Assembly (NCBI GenBank): GCA_027452145.1
Contig: DAIDHB010000113.1
Span: 1-41,800, forward strand
Direction: 5' to 3'
Source: Planctomycetales bacterium
GTDB lineage: Bacteria; Planctomycetota; Planctomycetia; Isosphaerales; Isosphaeraceae
DNA length: 41,800 nucleotides
Notes under the pieces: generated by a model
Seen by the model: the letters and a program-made list of their open reading frames with translations, nothing else
What the model was told of the DNA's origin: nothing
The model's database searches: none
Part shown: piece by piece, positions 1-8,468 of the stretch
Position numbering within the stretch: the first letter of the stretch is position 1
How the letters are laid out: every line of letters starts with the position of its first letter
Translations under genes and position numbers: made by a program

Positions 1-17
1 ATCCAGACGCGCGATGC

Positions 18-45
18 TTGTTATTTTTTCTCATATGCTTATAGA
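18..45 (+). promoter_or_regulatory. candidate sigma-70-type promoter
   Basis: In an unusually AT-rich stretch there is a -35-like TTGTTA (18-23), a 16-base spacer and a -10-like TATAGA (40-45). Both boxes match the consensus at four of six positions. It would serve the doubtful reading frame that starts at 287. This is a pattern match only. Confidence 0.25.
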
Positions 46-286
46 CTGACTTAATATGATCCATGGAGGCCTGGCTCGACGGGCTCGACCGCGGCTGTTT
101 CTTCGGGAGCTCCGGGGGCTTCCGCGGCGAGGTCATGTACCGCAGGATGGCCGAAACCTCCCGGGAGCACCTTCGACGCCAGGACGTCGGGAGCGTGAGA
201 AACGCCGTCGGGTCGGTCGTCTCCAGCCCTGCGGCGAACTGTCGAGGATTCGGGGAGTGGAGCCGCAGGACAAGCGGAGAGAGGCA

Positions 287-625
287 ATGAGAACTGGCTC
301 GGCATCGAACACCACCAGGGCGAACGGTGTCGAGGCTCGCGATGCGGGTCGCACGTATTCCGTCATCGGCCCTTCGGGCACCGCCCACCCGCAGGGGAAG
401 GGCACGGTGACTGCCACGGCCGTCGGCGATGCCGTCGCGGCCGGGAGGCGAGGTCGCCCTCGCCGCTTCGGAGAGAAGGCCGGGCCGACGGGGGGCGGGT
501 CGTGGCCGTTGAGCGAGAGATCTCGTCCTTCGCGTTTCTGGCGCTCATCGCGATCGAGTCCGAAACCGTCGGGCGGGGCCCCCGTTTGCTCCGGTCACTC
601 ACGCGTCGGCTTGCGGCCCTTGTAG
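287..625 (+). CDS. doubtful small hypothetical protein
   Basis: This ATG-started frame of 112 codons lies downstream of an AT-rich promoter-like stretch, with a purine-rich GGAGAG just before the ATG. Roughly the first 50 codons have the high third-position GC expected of coding DNA in this genome. The later part becomes Arg/Pro/Ser-rich and looks like non-coding frame. Its last 31 bases overlap the end of the convergent TPR gene. It could be a remnant of a secreted protein gene broken by a frameshift, or simply non-coding. No family is recognised. Confidence 0.2.
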   Translation: MRTGSASNTTRANGVEARDAGRTYSVIGPSGTAHPQGKGTVTATAVGDAVAAGRRGRPRRFGEKAGPTGGGSWPLSERSRPSRFWRSSRSSPKPSGGAPVCSGHSRVGLRPL

Positions 626-1617
626 AACGCCAGCCGGTCCTCGAAGCCCACGCCGCGGCGGCCGCCGAAGTTCATCGCGCGCTTGAGGGTGGATGGAACA
701 TCCTTGCGCAGCAGCTCGATCGCCTTTTTCTGCCACTTCACCGCCGAGTCGTAGTCGCCGGCCTCGGCGTATGCGGCGGCCAGGGTATCGAGGCAGTCGG
801 GATCGGCCCACCTCGTCAGCTCGCAGGCCAGGGTCGCCTCACGCACGGCGACCTGTCCGTCCCGGACCGATTCGTTGTTGCAGGTCGCCAGGATGCGGGC
901 GAGCAGGCGGTGCACCTCGGCATTCTCCGGGACCATCTGCACGAGGGCGCCCAGCTCGGCCGCCGCGCGGGCAAAATCCCGGCGCTGCCGGCTGACGAGC
1001 GCCCGGCCGATGTACGCGGGGACGTACCGCGGGTTCAGCCGGATCGCCGCGTTGTAGTCCGCCAGGGCGTCGTCGAGCTTCAGGTCGCGCTTCCACTCGT
1101 TTCCCCTCGCGACGTAGAGCCGCGGGTCCGCCGGCCGCAGCGCAATCGCCGCGTTGTAGTCGTCCATCGCCAGGCGATGCCGTCCCTGCGACGACCACGA
1201 CATTGCCCGCGCCAGGCGGAACTCCGGGTCCGCCGGGTCCAGTTGGATCGCGATCGTCAGGTCGTCGATCTCCATGTCGGGGTAGAACCGGGCCGACCAG
1301 ACCCTCGCCCGCTCGACATAAAGCCCCGCGGAGCGCGGCTCGAGCGCAATCGCCCTGTCGAGATCCTCAATCGCCAGCTTGTAGTCCTTCCGCCCGAACC
1401 GCTCCCTGGCCCGGGCCTGATACTCGGCCGCCGTCCGCGGCCCGGCCGACGACGGTCTGACCAACTTCGTCGGCGCTGGCGTCGCTCGCTTCGATCCCTC
1501 TTGAGCGGACGCCCGCGGCAGCCCGCCGACGACTGCGGCGATCGCCAACCCAGCCACGGCGTTCCGTACCCGATTCCCGGCCGCCCGCCGGCACCCTGGT
1601 GCGCTGGCTCGTCTCAT
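595..1617 (-). CDS. secreted tetratricopeptide-repeat (TPR) protein
   Basis: The 340-residue product starts at the ATG at 1617, which directly precedes an Arg-rich n-region and a hydrophobic stretch (AVAGLAIAAVVGGL) ending in an Ala-rich signal peptidase-like site (RASAQ). The longer upstream frame lacks a signal. The body, about residues 65-260, is a run of TPR units with typical patterns such as DYKLAIEDLDRAIALEP, DDLTIAIQLDP and DALADYNAAIRLNP. A further helical region contains DTLAAAYAEAGDYDSAVKWQ. TPR proteins are protein-interaction scaffolds, here probably in the periplasm, and no catalytic motif is seen. The gene stands alone and is divergent from the DUF1501 gene. The partner is unknown. 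Confidence 0.85.
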   Translation of the reverse strand: MRRASAPGCRRAAGNRVRNAVAGLAIAAVVGGLPRASAQEGSKRATPAPTKLVRPSSAGPRTAAEYQARARERFGRKDYKLAIEDLDRAIALEPRSAGLYVERARVWSARFYPDMEIDDLTIAIQLDPADPEFRLARAMSWSSQGRHRLAMDDYNAAIALRPADPRLYVARGNEWKRDLKLDDALADYNAAIRLNPRYVPAYIGRALVSRQRRDFARAAAELGALVQMVPENAEVHRLLARILATCNNESVRDGQVAVREATLACELTRWADPDCLDTLAAAYAEAGDYDSAVKWQKKAIELLRKDVPSTLKRAMNFGGRRGVGFEDRLAFYKGRKPTRE

Positions 1618-2110
1618 GGTGCTTGGCCCACCCTCACTCCTCAGTTTCTGACCCCAATGCCTCGAGACCGGCCTGTCAAGGAGGCCATCGCCCACCGGGT
1701 CGAGGCCTCGACCGGTCGGCGATGCCCTCTCCACGTCACCCTACCGCCCTCTCGGAGGCGACTCTTCGAGCCCGCCCGATGCCCGGGCGCGCGGCCGCCC
1801 CGTCGTCTCGTCCCTTGCTCTCTATCAAGCGCCAGCGGACGCTCGGATGGCCAGCCCAGCGTCTCATCGACCGCCCGGACCCCGAAACCGCATCATCCAT
1901 CCAGACCCACCGGCAGTCCAAAAATTATTCAACAACTGTATTGCCCTGGGAAGATCCATGTTGTCAACATAAAGAGTGAGGCTGAGCGATCGGCCGGTTC
2001 GATCCAGGGACGGGCGGGTGGGCGGGCCGGCGCACCGATCGCGTTCAACTCGGTGCCGCTGGGGCGGGCCATCGAGATCCCGCCACCTGGGGGCGAGAAG
2101 GGAGGTCACC
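1618..2110. other. intergenic region between divergent genes
   Basis: These 493 bases separate the TPR gene (-) and the DUF1501 gene (+). No convincing coding frame is seen. The part around 1917-1980 is clearly more AT-rich than its surroundings and holds the dyad at 1958-1970, so the DUF1501 promoter is probably there. A tRNA T-loop-like GGTTCGATCC at 1996-2005 is not supported by stems. Confidence 0.6.
1958..1970. promoter_or_regulatory. 13-bp perfect dyad, candidate operator
   Basis: ATGTTG-T-CAACAT is a perfect 6+1+6 inverted repeat inside the AT-rich island about 140 bases upstream of the DUF1501 start. Its size and symmetry suit a dimeric helix-turn-helix repressor. No cognate regulator gene is adjacent. 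Confidence 0.3.
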
Positions 2111-3490
2111 ATGCTGGAGCTGACGAGTCCTGCTCCCCGTCGGTGTGACGGCCTCGGCCGTCGCGACTTCCTGCGGATCGGCGCACTTGGTTGGGGCGGC
2201 CTGACGCTGGCCGACGTGCTGCGAGCCGAATCGCGAGCGGCGGACGCCGGCAATCCACCTCGCCCAGCGTCGGACCGTTCGGTCATCCTGGTCTGGCTCG
2301 ACGGCGGCCCGCCGCAGCACGAGACGTATGACCCCAAGCCCGACGCGCCGGCCGAGTATCGCGGCCCGCTCAAACCGATCGCCACCGCGATCCCCGGCGT
2401 GCAGGTGTCGGAGCTGTTGCCCGGCCACGCCCGGTTGCTGGACCGGACCTCGATCATCCGATCGCTGCACCATGATAACGGCGACCACTTCGCGGCCGCC
2501 CACTGGATGCTCACCGGCTACCTGGGATCGAATGCCAGGAGCATGGCGCCCCAGTATCCCTCGGCAGGGTCGATCGTCGCGAAGACCCTGGGGCCGAGGC
2601 GGCCCGGCATGCCGGCGTATGTCGGCCTGCCGCGTACGCATTCCGTCGGCATCGTGCCGGGCTATCACGGCGGCGCCTATCTGGGCTCGCAGTATCATCC
2701 GTTCATTGCCGATGGGAATCCCAGCTCCGACAGATACCAGGTGCCGAACCTCGCGCTGCCGACGGGCGTGAACGAGAGTCGGCTCGAGGGTCGGCGCTCG
2801 CTCCTCGCCTCGTTTTCCCGGGCGCGGCGGGCGCTCGATGACCCGGCGCTGATGCAGGGGTTCGACCGCTTCGAGCAGCAGGCGTTCTCGATGGTGCTGG
2901 GTCCCTCCGCGCGGAAGGCGTTCGACCTGAAGACCGAGGACCCGCGGCTGCGCGACCGGTACTCGCGGCACGAGTGGGGCCAGAGTGCGCTTCTTGCCCG
3001 TCGGCTGGTCGAGGCGGGCGTCCGGTTCGTGACGCTCACCTTCGGAGGCTGGGATTTCCACTCGAGCCTCGACAAGGGGATGCACCGCGTGCTGCCGATC
3101 CTGGACGCGACCGTCAGCACCCTGATCGAGGATCTCGACAATCGCGGCCTGCTCGACAGCACGATCGTGATCGTGATGGGCGAGTTCGGCCGGACGCCCC
3201 GGATGAACAAGCGCGGGGTGCCGGGCTCGGATCCCGTCCCGGGCCGCGATCACTGGGGCCGGGTGATGAGCGTCCTGGTCGCCGGCGGCGGATTCGCCCG
3301 CGGGCGCGTGATCGGGGCGTCCAACGCGCGCGGCGAGTATCCCAGCTCCCGCGCACTGACGCCGCAGGACCTGATGACCACGCTCTATCACCAGCTCGGC
3401 ATCGACCCCGAGACCACGTTCCCGAACCGCGCCGGCCAGCCGATCAAGATCGGCTCCAACGGCGCGCTGATCGGCGAGCTGCTGGGCTGA
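2111..3490 (+). CDS. DUF1501 family protein, Tat-exported
   Basis: The 459-residue product begins at the ATG at 2111, preceded by a good ribosome binding site (GGGAGG, spacing about 5). A twin-arginine signal is plain at residues 17-24 (RRDFLRIG), followed by a hydrophobic segment. The rest matches the DUF1501 family, a sulfatase/alkaline-phosphatase-like fold abundant in planctomycetes. Visible motifs are VILVWLDGGPPQHETYDPKPD, the RSLHHDNGDH region, TLTFGGWDFHSS, VIVMGEFGRTPRMN and GRDHWG near the C-terminus, which supply Asp/His/Glu residues of a possible metal site. Substrate is unknown. DUF1501 genes are very often paired with DUF1549/DUF1553 cytochrome-like genes. That partner is absent here, so this is a solitary copy. 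Confidence 0.92.
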   Translation: MLELTSPAPRRCDGLGRRDFLRIGALGWGGLTLADVLRAESRAADAGNPPRPASDRSVILVWLDGGPPQHETYDPKPDAPAEYRGPLKPIATAIPGVQVSELLPGHARLLDRTSIIRSLHHDNGDHFAAAHWMLTGYLGSNARSMAPQYPSAGSIVAKTLGPRRPGMPAYVGLPRTHSVGIVPGYHGGAYLGSQYHPFIADGNPSSDRYQVPNLALPTGVNESRLEGRRSLLASFSRARRALDDPALMQGFDRFEQQAFSMVLGPSARKAFDLKTEDPRLRDRYSRHEWGQSALLARRLVEAGVRFVTLTFGGWDFHSSLDKGMHRVLPILDATVSTLIEDLDNRGLLDSTIVIVMGEFGRTPRMNKRGVPGSDPVPGRDHWGRVMSVLVAGGGFARGRVIGASNARGEYPSSRALTPQDLMTTLYHQLGIDPETTFPNRAGQPIKIGSNGALIGELLG

Positions 3491-3577
3491 TCGGCGGCGG
3501 AGAAGAGAGAACGTCCAGGAGAGTACGTCGCGACCGCCGAGTCCGACGACTCGCTCGGAGAAAAAACAACGGAGAAC

Positions 3578-3718
3578 GAACCACAGAGACGCCGAGGCAC
3601 CGAGATCAGACCGAGAAGAGAAGAGGACTCGAGACCGGCTCACGCCGGCCGATCTCCCAGGCCCCGTCCCCCAACTGCCTTCGCTTCCGATCTCTGTGTC
3701 TCGGTGCCTCTGTGGTTC
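3578..3718. repeat. imperfect inverted repeat, CCACAGAG type
   Basis: The left arm (about 3578-3610) reads GAACCACAGAG, then GAGGCACCGAGA. The right arm (about 3691-3718) is its imperfect reverse complement, TCTCGGTGCCTCTGTGGTTC. About 80 bases lie between the arms. Dispersed intergenic repeats carrying the words CCACAGAG and GGCACCGAGA are familiar from environmental bacterial genomes. That resemblance is from memory and was not searched. Confidence 0.55.
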
Positions 3719-3809
3719 ATCATTCCTGATTGATAAGTTGTTGTCGGCTCGGCCGTGCTGGGGTTCATCGTTCTTGAGTGGTTATGTGTTTGCGGCTCGG
3801 CCGCGCTGG
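3714..3809. repeat. imperfect tandem duplication, two ~48-bp units
   Basis: Unit 1 (3714-3760) runs from GGTTCATCATTCCTGA to GGCTCGGCCGTGCTG. Unit 2 (3762-3809) runs from GGTTCATCGTTCTTGA to GGCTCGGCCGCGCTGG. The unit ends are well conserved and the middles diverged. The start of unit 1 overlaps the right arm of the preceding inverted repeat. Confidence 0.55.
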
Positions 3810-3881
3810 TACTCTCTGGTCCATTCGCTTCGGTTTCGCTCTCGATCGACCTCGTCGCCCGCCTCGTGAATCCCTTTCCCA

Positions 3882-5330
3882 TCACTCCCGGCTCGCCTCG
3901 TCGGCCGGGGCGCCCGACCCCGCGCGGGCCTCGTCCCAGATCGGGCCATAGACCGCCTTGTCGAACGGCGGGCAGCCGGTGGCGTACTGGCCCAGTTCGT
4001 TGTGCTTCGACCGCATGAGCGCCGTGCAGTAGCTGAAGGTCCGGCAGATTCGCCTGCGATCCAGCGGCTCGCCGGCCGCCAGTCGGCGGCCGAAATCGGG
4101 CTGGGACAGCGCGCCGCGGCCGATCCCGACGAACGACACTCGCCCCGCCGCCACGTTCGCCGCGCCGGCCTCGAGCGCGAACGCCTGGAGCCAGCTATAC
4201 CCCGAGCCCACCACGGCCAGGTCCGGGAATGCCGCCTGGATCGCCGCCGTGAGCCGGAAATGCCGGTCGACGCCGATCAGCGGATGCTCGGGCGCCTCGT
4301 ACCCGTCCGGCGGCGGGTACTCGAAGGGCCGCAGGAGGTGCGGGCTCGCATAGGGATTTCCGATGGAGACGTTGACGAGCGTCACTCCCAGCTCGCGCAA
4401 CTGGTTGATCAGGGTCAGCGGCTCGGTCAGTTCGGGCTCCGACGGATCGTCCGGGCGCGTTCCCCAGGCCGAGGTCACGGGGACCACGAAGGGCCCCGGG
4501 ACTCCCACGCCGTCAGGCCCTTTCTGATAGGGGACGCCGTCGAAGACGTTCAGCCGCGTCGCGATGATCCGACCCGGGTGGGCGGACCGAATCCGACCGA
4601 TCACCTCGCGGATGAACCTCGTTCGGTTCTCGAGCGGGCCGCCGTACTTGCCCGGCCTCGTCCGCGCCGAAAGGAGCTCGCATAGCAAGTAGCGGTGGCA
4701 TTGCTTGAGGTCGACGAAGTCGAAACCGGCCCGGAAGGCCAGGTCGGCCGCCTCGACGTAACGGTCCTGGAGCCGGTCGAGCTCGCCGTCGGAGATCAGC
4801 GGGGTGTCGGGACCTGCGATCCGCCCCGTCGACCTTTCGACGATGGTCCGCGGATCCAGCAGCGGGTCGTGCTGCGCCAGGATTGGCCGGGGGATCGAGT
4901 ACCGCCCCGAATGCGTGAGCTGGAGCCCGACGAGCAGGTCGTCGTCGGCCCCGAGGGCCTCGCGATGGGCCTTTCGGGTCGTCTCGACGATCCGCGACAG
5001 GCCGCCCTCGGTGGCCGGGCTGACGACGAGCTGCCGGGGGTTGGCGCGCGCCTCGGGGATGACCGCGGCGGCCTCGCCCCAGATGAGCTTCACCCCGCCG
5101 GCTCCGAAGCGATTGTAGCGGCGATAGGTCAGCTCCCCGGGTGAGCCGTCCGGATCGCCGTCGCAACCCTCCATCGGCTGGATGGCCAGCCGGTTGCCGA
5201 CCGTGCGCGGGCCGACCGCGATCGGCCGGAACAGCGGCTCGGGGTCCGATTCGAGCGTCATCGCGAGTCCCAGCGCACGGGCCTCATCCAGCAGGTCGGC
5301 CCCCGTTTTGTATCTGAAGTAGCGCGACAC
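3882..5330 (-). CDS. old-yellow-enzyme family NADH:flavin oxidoreductase
   Basis: The product of about 482 residues has the TIM-barrel FMN domain of the OYE/2,4-dienoyl-CoA reductase family. Landmarks in order are LFRPIAVGPRTVGNRLAIQPM, GVKLIWGEAAAV, LQLTHSGRYS, DFVDLKQCHRYLLCELLS, GGPLENRTRFIREVI and the phosphate-binding end GRVSFVGIGRGALSQPDF. It should reduce activated C=C bonds of an unknown substrate with NAD(P)H and FMN. The C-terminal cysteines (ICRTFSYC, then GCPPF) do not have the 4Fe-4S spacing of dienoyl-CoA reductases, and there is no second NAD(P)-binding domain. I chose the GTG at 5330 because GGAGGT lies 10 bases upstream. The frame stays open further but would run into the divergent gene's promoter. 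The ATG at residue 24 is an alternative. Confidence 0.85.
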   Translation of the reverse strand: MSRYFRYKTGADLLDEARALGLAMTLESDPEPLFRPIAVGPRTVGNRLAIQPMEGCDGDPDGSPGELTYRRYNRFGAGGVKLIWGEAAAVIPEARANPRQLVVSPATEGGLSRIVETTRKAHREALGADDDLLVGLQLTHSGRYSIPRPILAQHDPLLDPRTIVERSTGRIAGPDTPLISDGELDRLQDRYVEAADLAFRAGFDFVDLKQCHRYLLCELLSARTRPGKYGGPLENRTRFIREVIGRIRSAHPGRIIATRLNVFDGVPYQKGPDGVGVPGPFVVPVTSAWGTRPDDPSEPELTEPLTLINQLRELGVTLVNVSIGNPYASPHLLRPFEYPPPDGYEAPEHPLIGVDRHFRLTAAIQAAFPDLAVVGSGYSWLQAFALEAGAANVAAGRVSFVGIGRGALSQPDFGRRLAAGEPLDRRRICRTFSYCTALMRSKHNELGQYATGCPPFDKAVYGPIWDEARAGSGAPADEASRE

Positions 5331-5474
5331 GTGGGGGGCGACCTCCAGTTCCGGTTCCGGCCTGACGGGCGATTTGATCGTGCCATGGTGGCAGGTCGCG
5401 ACGGCGCGGGCAAGGTCTTGCCAGGGGGTCTCGCACCCTTCCTCCCCGCCGGTGCAGGCGATCCTTCGCGCTCC

Positions 5475-5503
5475 TTGACGGTCCTCTCGCGGCGCCCTTA
5501 AAT
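5475..5503 (+). promoter_or_regulatory. candidate promoter of the tandem TPR genes
   Basis: A TTGACG -35 box (5475-5480), a 17-base spacer and a TTAAAT -10 box (5498-5503) lie about 115 bases upstream of the ATG at 5617. They match the sigma-70 consensus at five and four of six positions. The 286-base gap is shared with the divergent oxidoreductase gene. Confidence 0.45.
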
Positions 5504-5616
5504 GGATATTGATAGAGCCGCCGCCCAGGCCCGTCGTACCTTCGGGCCCCGCGGGTCGACGCCGGCGCGGGCGCGGGGGTCGAAAGCCGGAAGCCGTCCA
5601 GTCCGAGGAGCCAGCC

Positions 5617-8397
5617 ATGTCGTGTCGAGTCGCGGACCTCCGCCGGTCGGTCGTGGCGTTCGCCCTGGCGTGGATCGCGGGGCTCGTCGCCCCCGCGCGT
5701 GCCGGCGAGGATCCCCGCACGGTCACGCTGTTCCTCCAGGGGCTCAAGAAGAGCGGGCTGCACGACGTCGCCATCGACTACATCCGGGAGCTCCGCAACG
5801 ACGCGACCCTGCCCGCTGACGTGAAGGTCGCCCTGGATTACGAGGAGGGCCGCACGCTCGTCGACGAGGCCGCGCGCAGCAACGACCTGGTCCTCCGCGA
5901 GGAGCTGCTCCGCGACGCCCGCGAGAAGCTCGATAACTTCGTCAAGAACAACCCCGACCGCCCCGAGGTCCCCGACGCACTCGTCCAGAAGTCGAAGCTG
6001 CTCGTCGAGCGCGGGTATCTGGCGATGTTGCTGTCCGAGGAGACCGAGGACAGGGCCAAAAAGGACGCCAAGATCGCCGAGGCCCGCGCCGCCTTCCTCG
6101 ATGCGCACGAGGCCTACGGCAAGGCCGTCGTGGGCCTCGCCAAGGCCAAGGACCGCTTCCCGATCTCGCTGGATAAGAACGATCCCCGGCGTGAGATCCG
6201 CGACAACCTGATCGCCTCGTACCTCGACGGGATGCTCCAGCAGGGCGTGTGCAGCTACGAGCTGGCGCAGACCTATCCGGCCGGCTCGCCCGACCGGACG
6301 AAGTACCTGGACGAGGCGCTCAAGCAGTTCGAGTCGTTGCGGAACGCGCACCGGCTCCAGTTCGCCGGGCTCGCCGCCCAGATGTGGCAGGCCAAGTGCT
6401 TCGAGGAGAAGGGCGACATCGGCGCGGCGATCGGGTTGTACAAGCAGCTCCTGGAGAACACCGACCCGCTGTTGCGGGGCCTCAATCGCAACGTCGGGTA
6501 CTTCTACATCGTCGCGCTGTTCAAGCGCAAGGAGTACCCGCTCGCCGCCGACCAGGCAAATGTCTGGCTCCGGAGCTTCAACCGCCGCGACGAGGTTCGC
6601 TCGAAGGAGGGGCTGGGCGTGCAGCTCGAGCTGGCCAAGGCCATCGACGCCCAGATGCCCACGATCTCCGAGGCCGAGAAGGCGGCCGCGCAGCGGAAGA
6701 TCGTCGACACGCTCACCCAGGTCGTGCGCTTCTCGTCGCCGTTCAAGAACGAGGCGCTCGAGCTCCTGCGTAAGTACAAGCCGAAGGCCGCGATGAAGGC
6801 CGAGGAGATCTCGCGGCTCACGTTCCAGGACGCGATGGAGAAGGCCGACGAGGCGATGTCGCAGAAGGACTTCGAGCGCGCGATCGTGCTGCTGAAGGCG
6901 GCCGTCGCCAAGGCCAATTCCGTCACCGAGATCGACAAGCTCCATCTCGCCCGGTACAACCTGGCGTTCTGCTATTTCATGACCAAGCAGTTCTACGAGG
7001 CCGACGTGCTGGCCGAACACCTGGCACGCCGCTATCCCCAGGCCGGGCTGGCGCCCAAGTCGACCCTGATCGGCATGCAGGCGCTCGTCGAGGCTTATAA
7101 CACGTACACCGAGATCGACCGGCCCTCCGACATCGACCGGGTCGTCGACCTGGCGAAATACACGGCCGAGACGTGGCCCGACCGCGAGGAAGGCAACGAC
7201 GCCCGGCTCAACCTGGGCATCATCTACCTCGGCCGAGGCCAGTACGATCGGGCGATCGCGGCGCTCGAGGCGATCCGGCGTCGGTCGGCCGTCTGGCTCG
7301 AGGGCCAGACCCGGCTCGGCGGCGCCCACTGGGCCAAGAGCCGAGCGCTGGAAGCCCAGGGCAACACGACGGCGGCGGCCGCCGAGGGACAGAAGGCGAT
7401 CGACGTCCTCAAGGGGGCGCTCCAGGCCCGCCGCGAGGCCAATGCCTCGGCCACCGACCCCGGCTTCGTGGGCAATGTCGGCGACCTGGCCATCGTCCTG
7501 AGCGAGTCGGGCAAGGCGCCGGAAGCCCTCCAGCTCCTCGGCCCGGTCATCCAGGCGCAGAAGATCCGATCGGGGCCGGGGTTCTCGCGGCTGATGGAGG
7601 CGCAGCTCATGGCCCTCATCAGCACCAACCAGGTCCAGCCCGCCATCGCGACGATGAAGACCCTCGAGCAGGCCGGCGGCGGCGCCAGCCTGACGCAGCT
7701 CTACCTCAAGCTGGGCCGGCTGCTGGAGCGCGAGCTCGAGGCGCTCAAGAAGAAGGGGAACACCGCCGCATACGCCCAGATGCATCAGTCGTACAAGGCG
7801 TTCCTGACGACCCTGGCCGCCGCCAAGAGCGGGCAGACCTATGAGTCGCTCGAATGGGCCGGCGAGAGGCTGCTCGGGCTGGAAGCCTTCAAGGACGCCG
7901 ACGTCGTGTTCCGCCGCATCCTGGCCGATTACGGAAAAGATCCCCAGTTCCTCCAGCGGCAGGGCGGCCAGCAGAGGCTGCTGCACACGCGGCTCAAGCT
8001 CGCCGCCGCCCTCCGCGGCGAGGGGCTGTTCGAGGAGGCCAGCTCGATCGTCGAGGAGCTCCTTTCGCGTTTTCCGAAGTACATCGAGCCCCAGTTCGAG
8101 AAGGGGATGCTGCTCGAGGCCGAGGCCGAGGCGCGACGCGGCTCGTGGCCGGCGTCGCAGAAGTACTGGCAGGGCCTCGCCCGCAAGCTCGAGGGCGTCC
8201 GTCCCCGCCGCCCCGACTATTACGACGCGTGGTATCACGTCGCCTGGGCGCTCTACCGCGAGGGGAAGACCGTGCCCGCGCGTCAGACCCTCCAGGGCAT
8301 CATGCGGCTGGCCCCCGGCGTCGGCAGCCCCGAGATGAAGGCCCGGTACGAGGCCCTCCTCGCCAGCCTCTCGAGGAAAAAAGTCGTCACTCCTTGA
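5617..8397 (+). CDS. large secreted TPR/helical-repeat protein
   Basis: The 926-residue product starts at the ATG at 5617 with GAGGAG six bases upstream. A signal peptide covers about residues 1-29 (hydrophobic AFALAWIAGLVAP, then ARAGED). The whole mature chain is alpha-helical repeats of TPR type, for example EALKQFESLRNAHRLQFAG, DIGAAIGLYKQLLENTDPLL, DFERAIVLLKAAVAKA and QYDRAIAALEAIRRRS. It is Lys/Glu-rich and has no enzymatic motif. It probably acts as a periplasmic scaffold. It is followed after 71 bases by another secreted TPR gene, so the two are likely co-transcribed. I recall similar planctomycete TPR genes lying next to ExbB/ExbD-type genes, but none follows here. Confidence 0.85.
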   Translation: MSCRVADLRRSVVAFALAWIAGLVAPARAGEDPRTVTLFLQGLKKSGLHDVAIDYIRELRNDATLPADVKVALDYEEGRTLVDEAARSNDLVLREELLRDAREKLDNFVKNNPDRPEVPDALVQKSKLLVERGYLAMLLSEETEDRAKKDAKIAEARAAFLDAHEAYGKAVVGLAKAKDRFPISLDKNDPRREIRDNLIASYLDGMLQQGVCSYELAQTYPAGSPDRTKYLDEALKQFESLRNAHRLQFAGLAAQMWQAKCFEEKGDIGAAIGLYKQLLENTDPLLRGLNRNVGYFYIVALFKRKEYPLAADQANVWLRSFNRRDEVRSKEGLGVQLELAKAIDAQMPTISEAEKAAAQRKIVDTLTQVVRFSSPFKNEALELLRKYKPKAAMKAEEISRLTFQDAMEKADEAMSQKDFERAIVLLKAAVAKANSVTEIDKLHLARYNLAFCYFMTKQFYEADVLAEHLARRYPQAGLAPKSTLIGMQALVEAYNTYTEIDRPSDIDRVVDLAKYTAETWPDREEGNDARLNLGIIYLGRGQYDRAIAALEAIRRRSAVWLEGQTRLGGAHWAKSRALEAQGNTTAAAAEGQKAIDVLKGALQARREANASATDPGFVGNVGDLAIVLSESGKAPEALQLLGPVIQAQKIRSGPGFSRLMEAQLMALISTNQVQPAIATMKTLEQAGGGASLTQLYLKLGRLLERELEALKKKGNTAAYAQMHQSYKAFLTTLAAAKSGQTYESLEWAGERLLGLEAFKDADVVFRRILADYGKDPQFLQRQGGQQRLLHTRLKLAAALRGEGLFEEASSIVEELLSRFPKYIEPQFEKGMLLEAEAEARRGSWPASQKYWQGLARKLEGVRPRRPDYYDAWYHVAWALYREGKTVPARQTLQGIMRLAPGVGSPEMKARYEALLASLSRKKVVTP

Positions 8398-8468
8398 CGA
8401 AGCGGAGACCGGCCCCTCACCCGTGAAGCACCCCGTTTTCCGAAAGAAAGCCAGCCAGGAGTCCGCGC

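Larger units (their letters stand above)
3491..3881. other. convergent intergenic region rich in repeats
   Basis: The 391 bases between the convergent DUF1501 and flavin oxidoreductase genes hold no plausible gene. They contain an imperfect inverted repeat (3578-3718) followed directly by a tandem duplication of about 48 bases (3714-3809). Base composition is lower in GC than the flanks. Confidence 0.6.

Noticed and set aside
1996..2005. GGTTCGATCC, which looks like a tRNA T-loop
   Set aside because: The flanking bases do not form a T-stem, and no acceptor, D or anticodon stems can be laid out around it.
595..2148. Long plus-strand open frame opposite the secreted TPR gene
   Set aside because: It is an antisense shadow. 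The minus-strand frame has a signal peptide and clear TPRs, while the plus frame gives an Arg/Pro/His-rich product.
5284..8238. 984-codon minus-strand open frame opposite the large TPR gene
   Set aside because: Long shadow frames are common in high-GC coding DNA. The Leu/Gly/Arg-rich product has no recognisable motifs, and the plus frame has a ribosome binding site, signal peptide and repeats.
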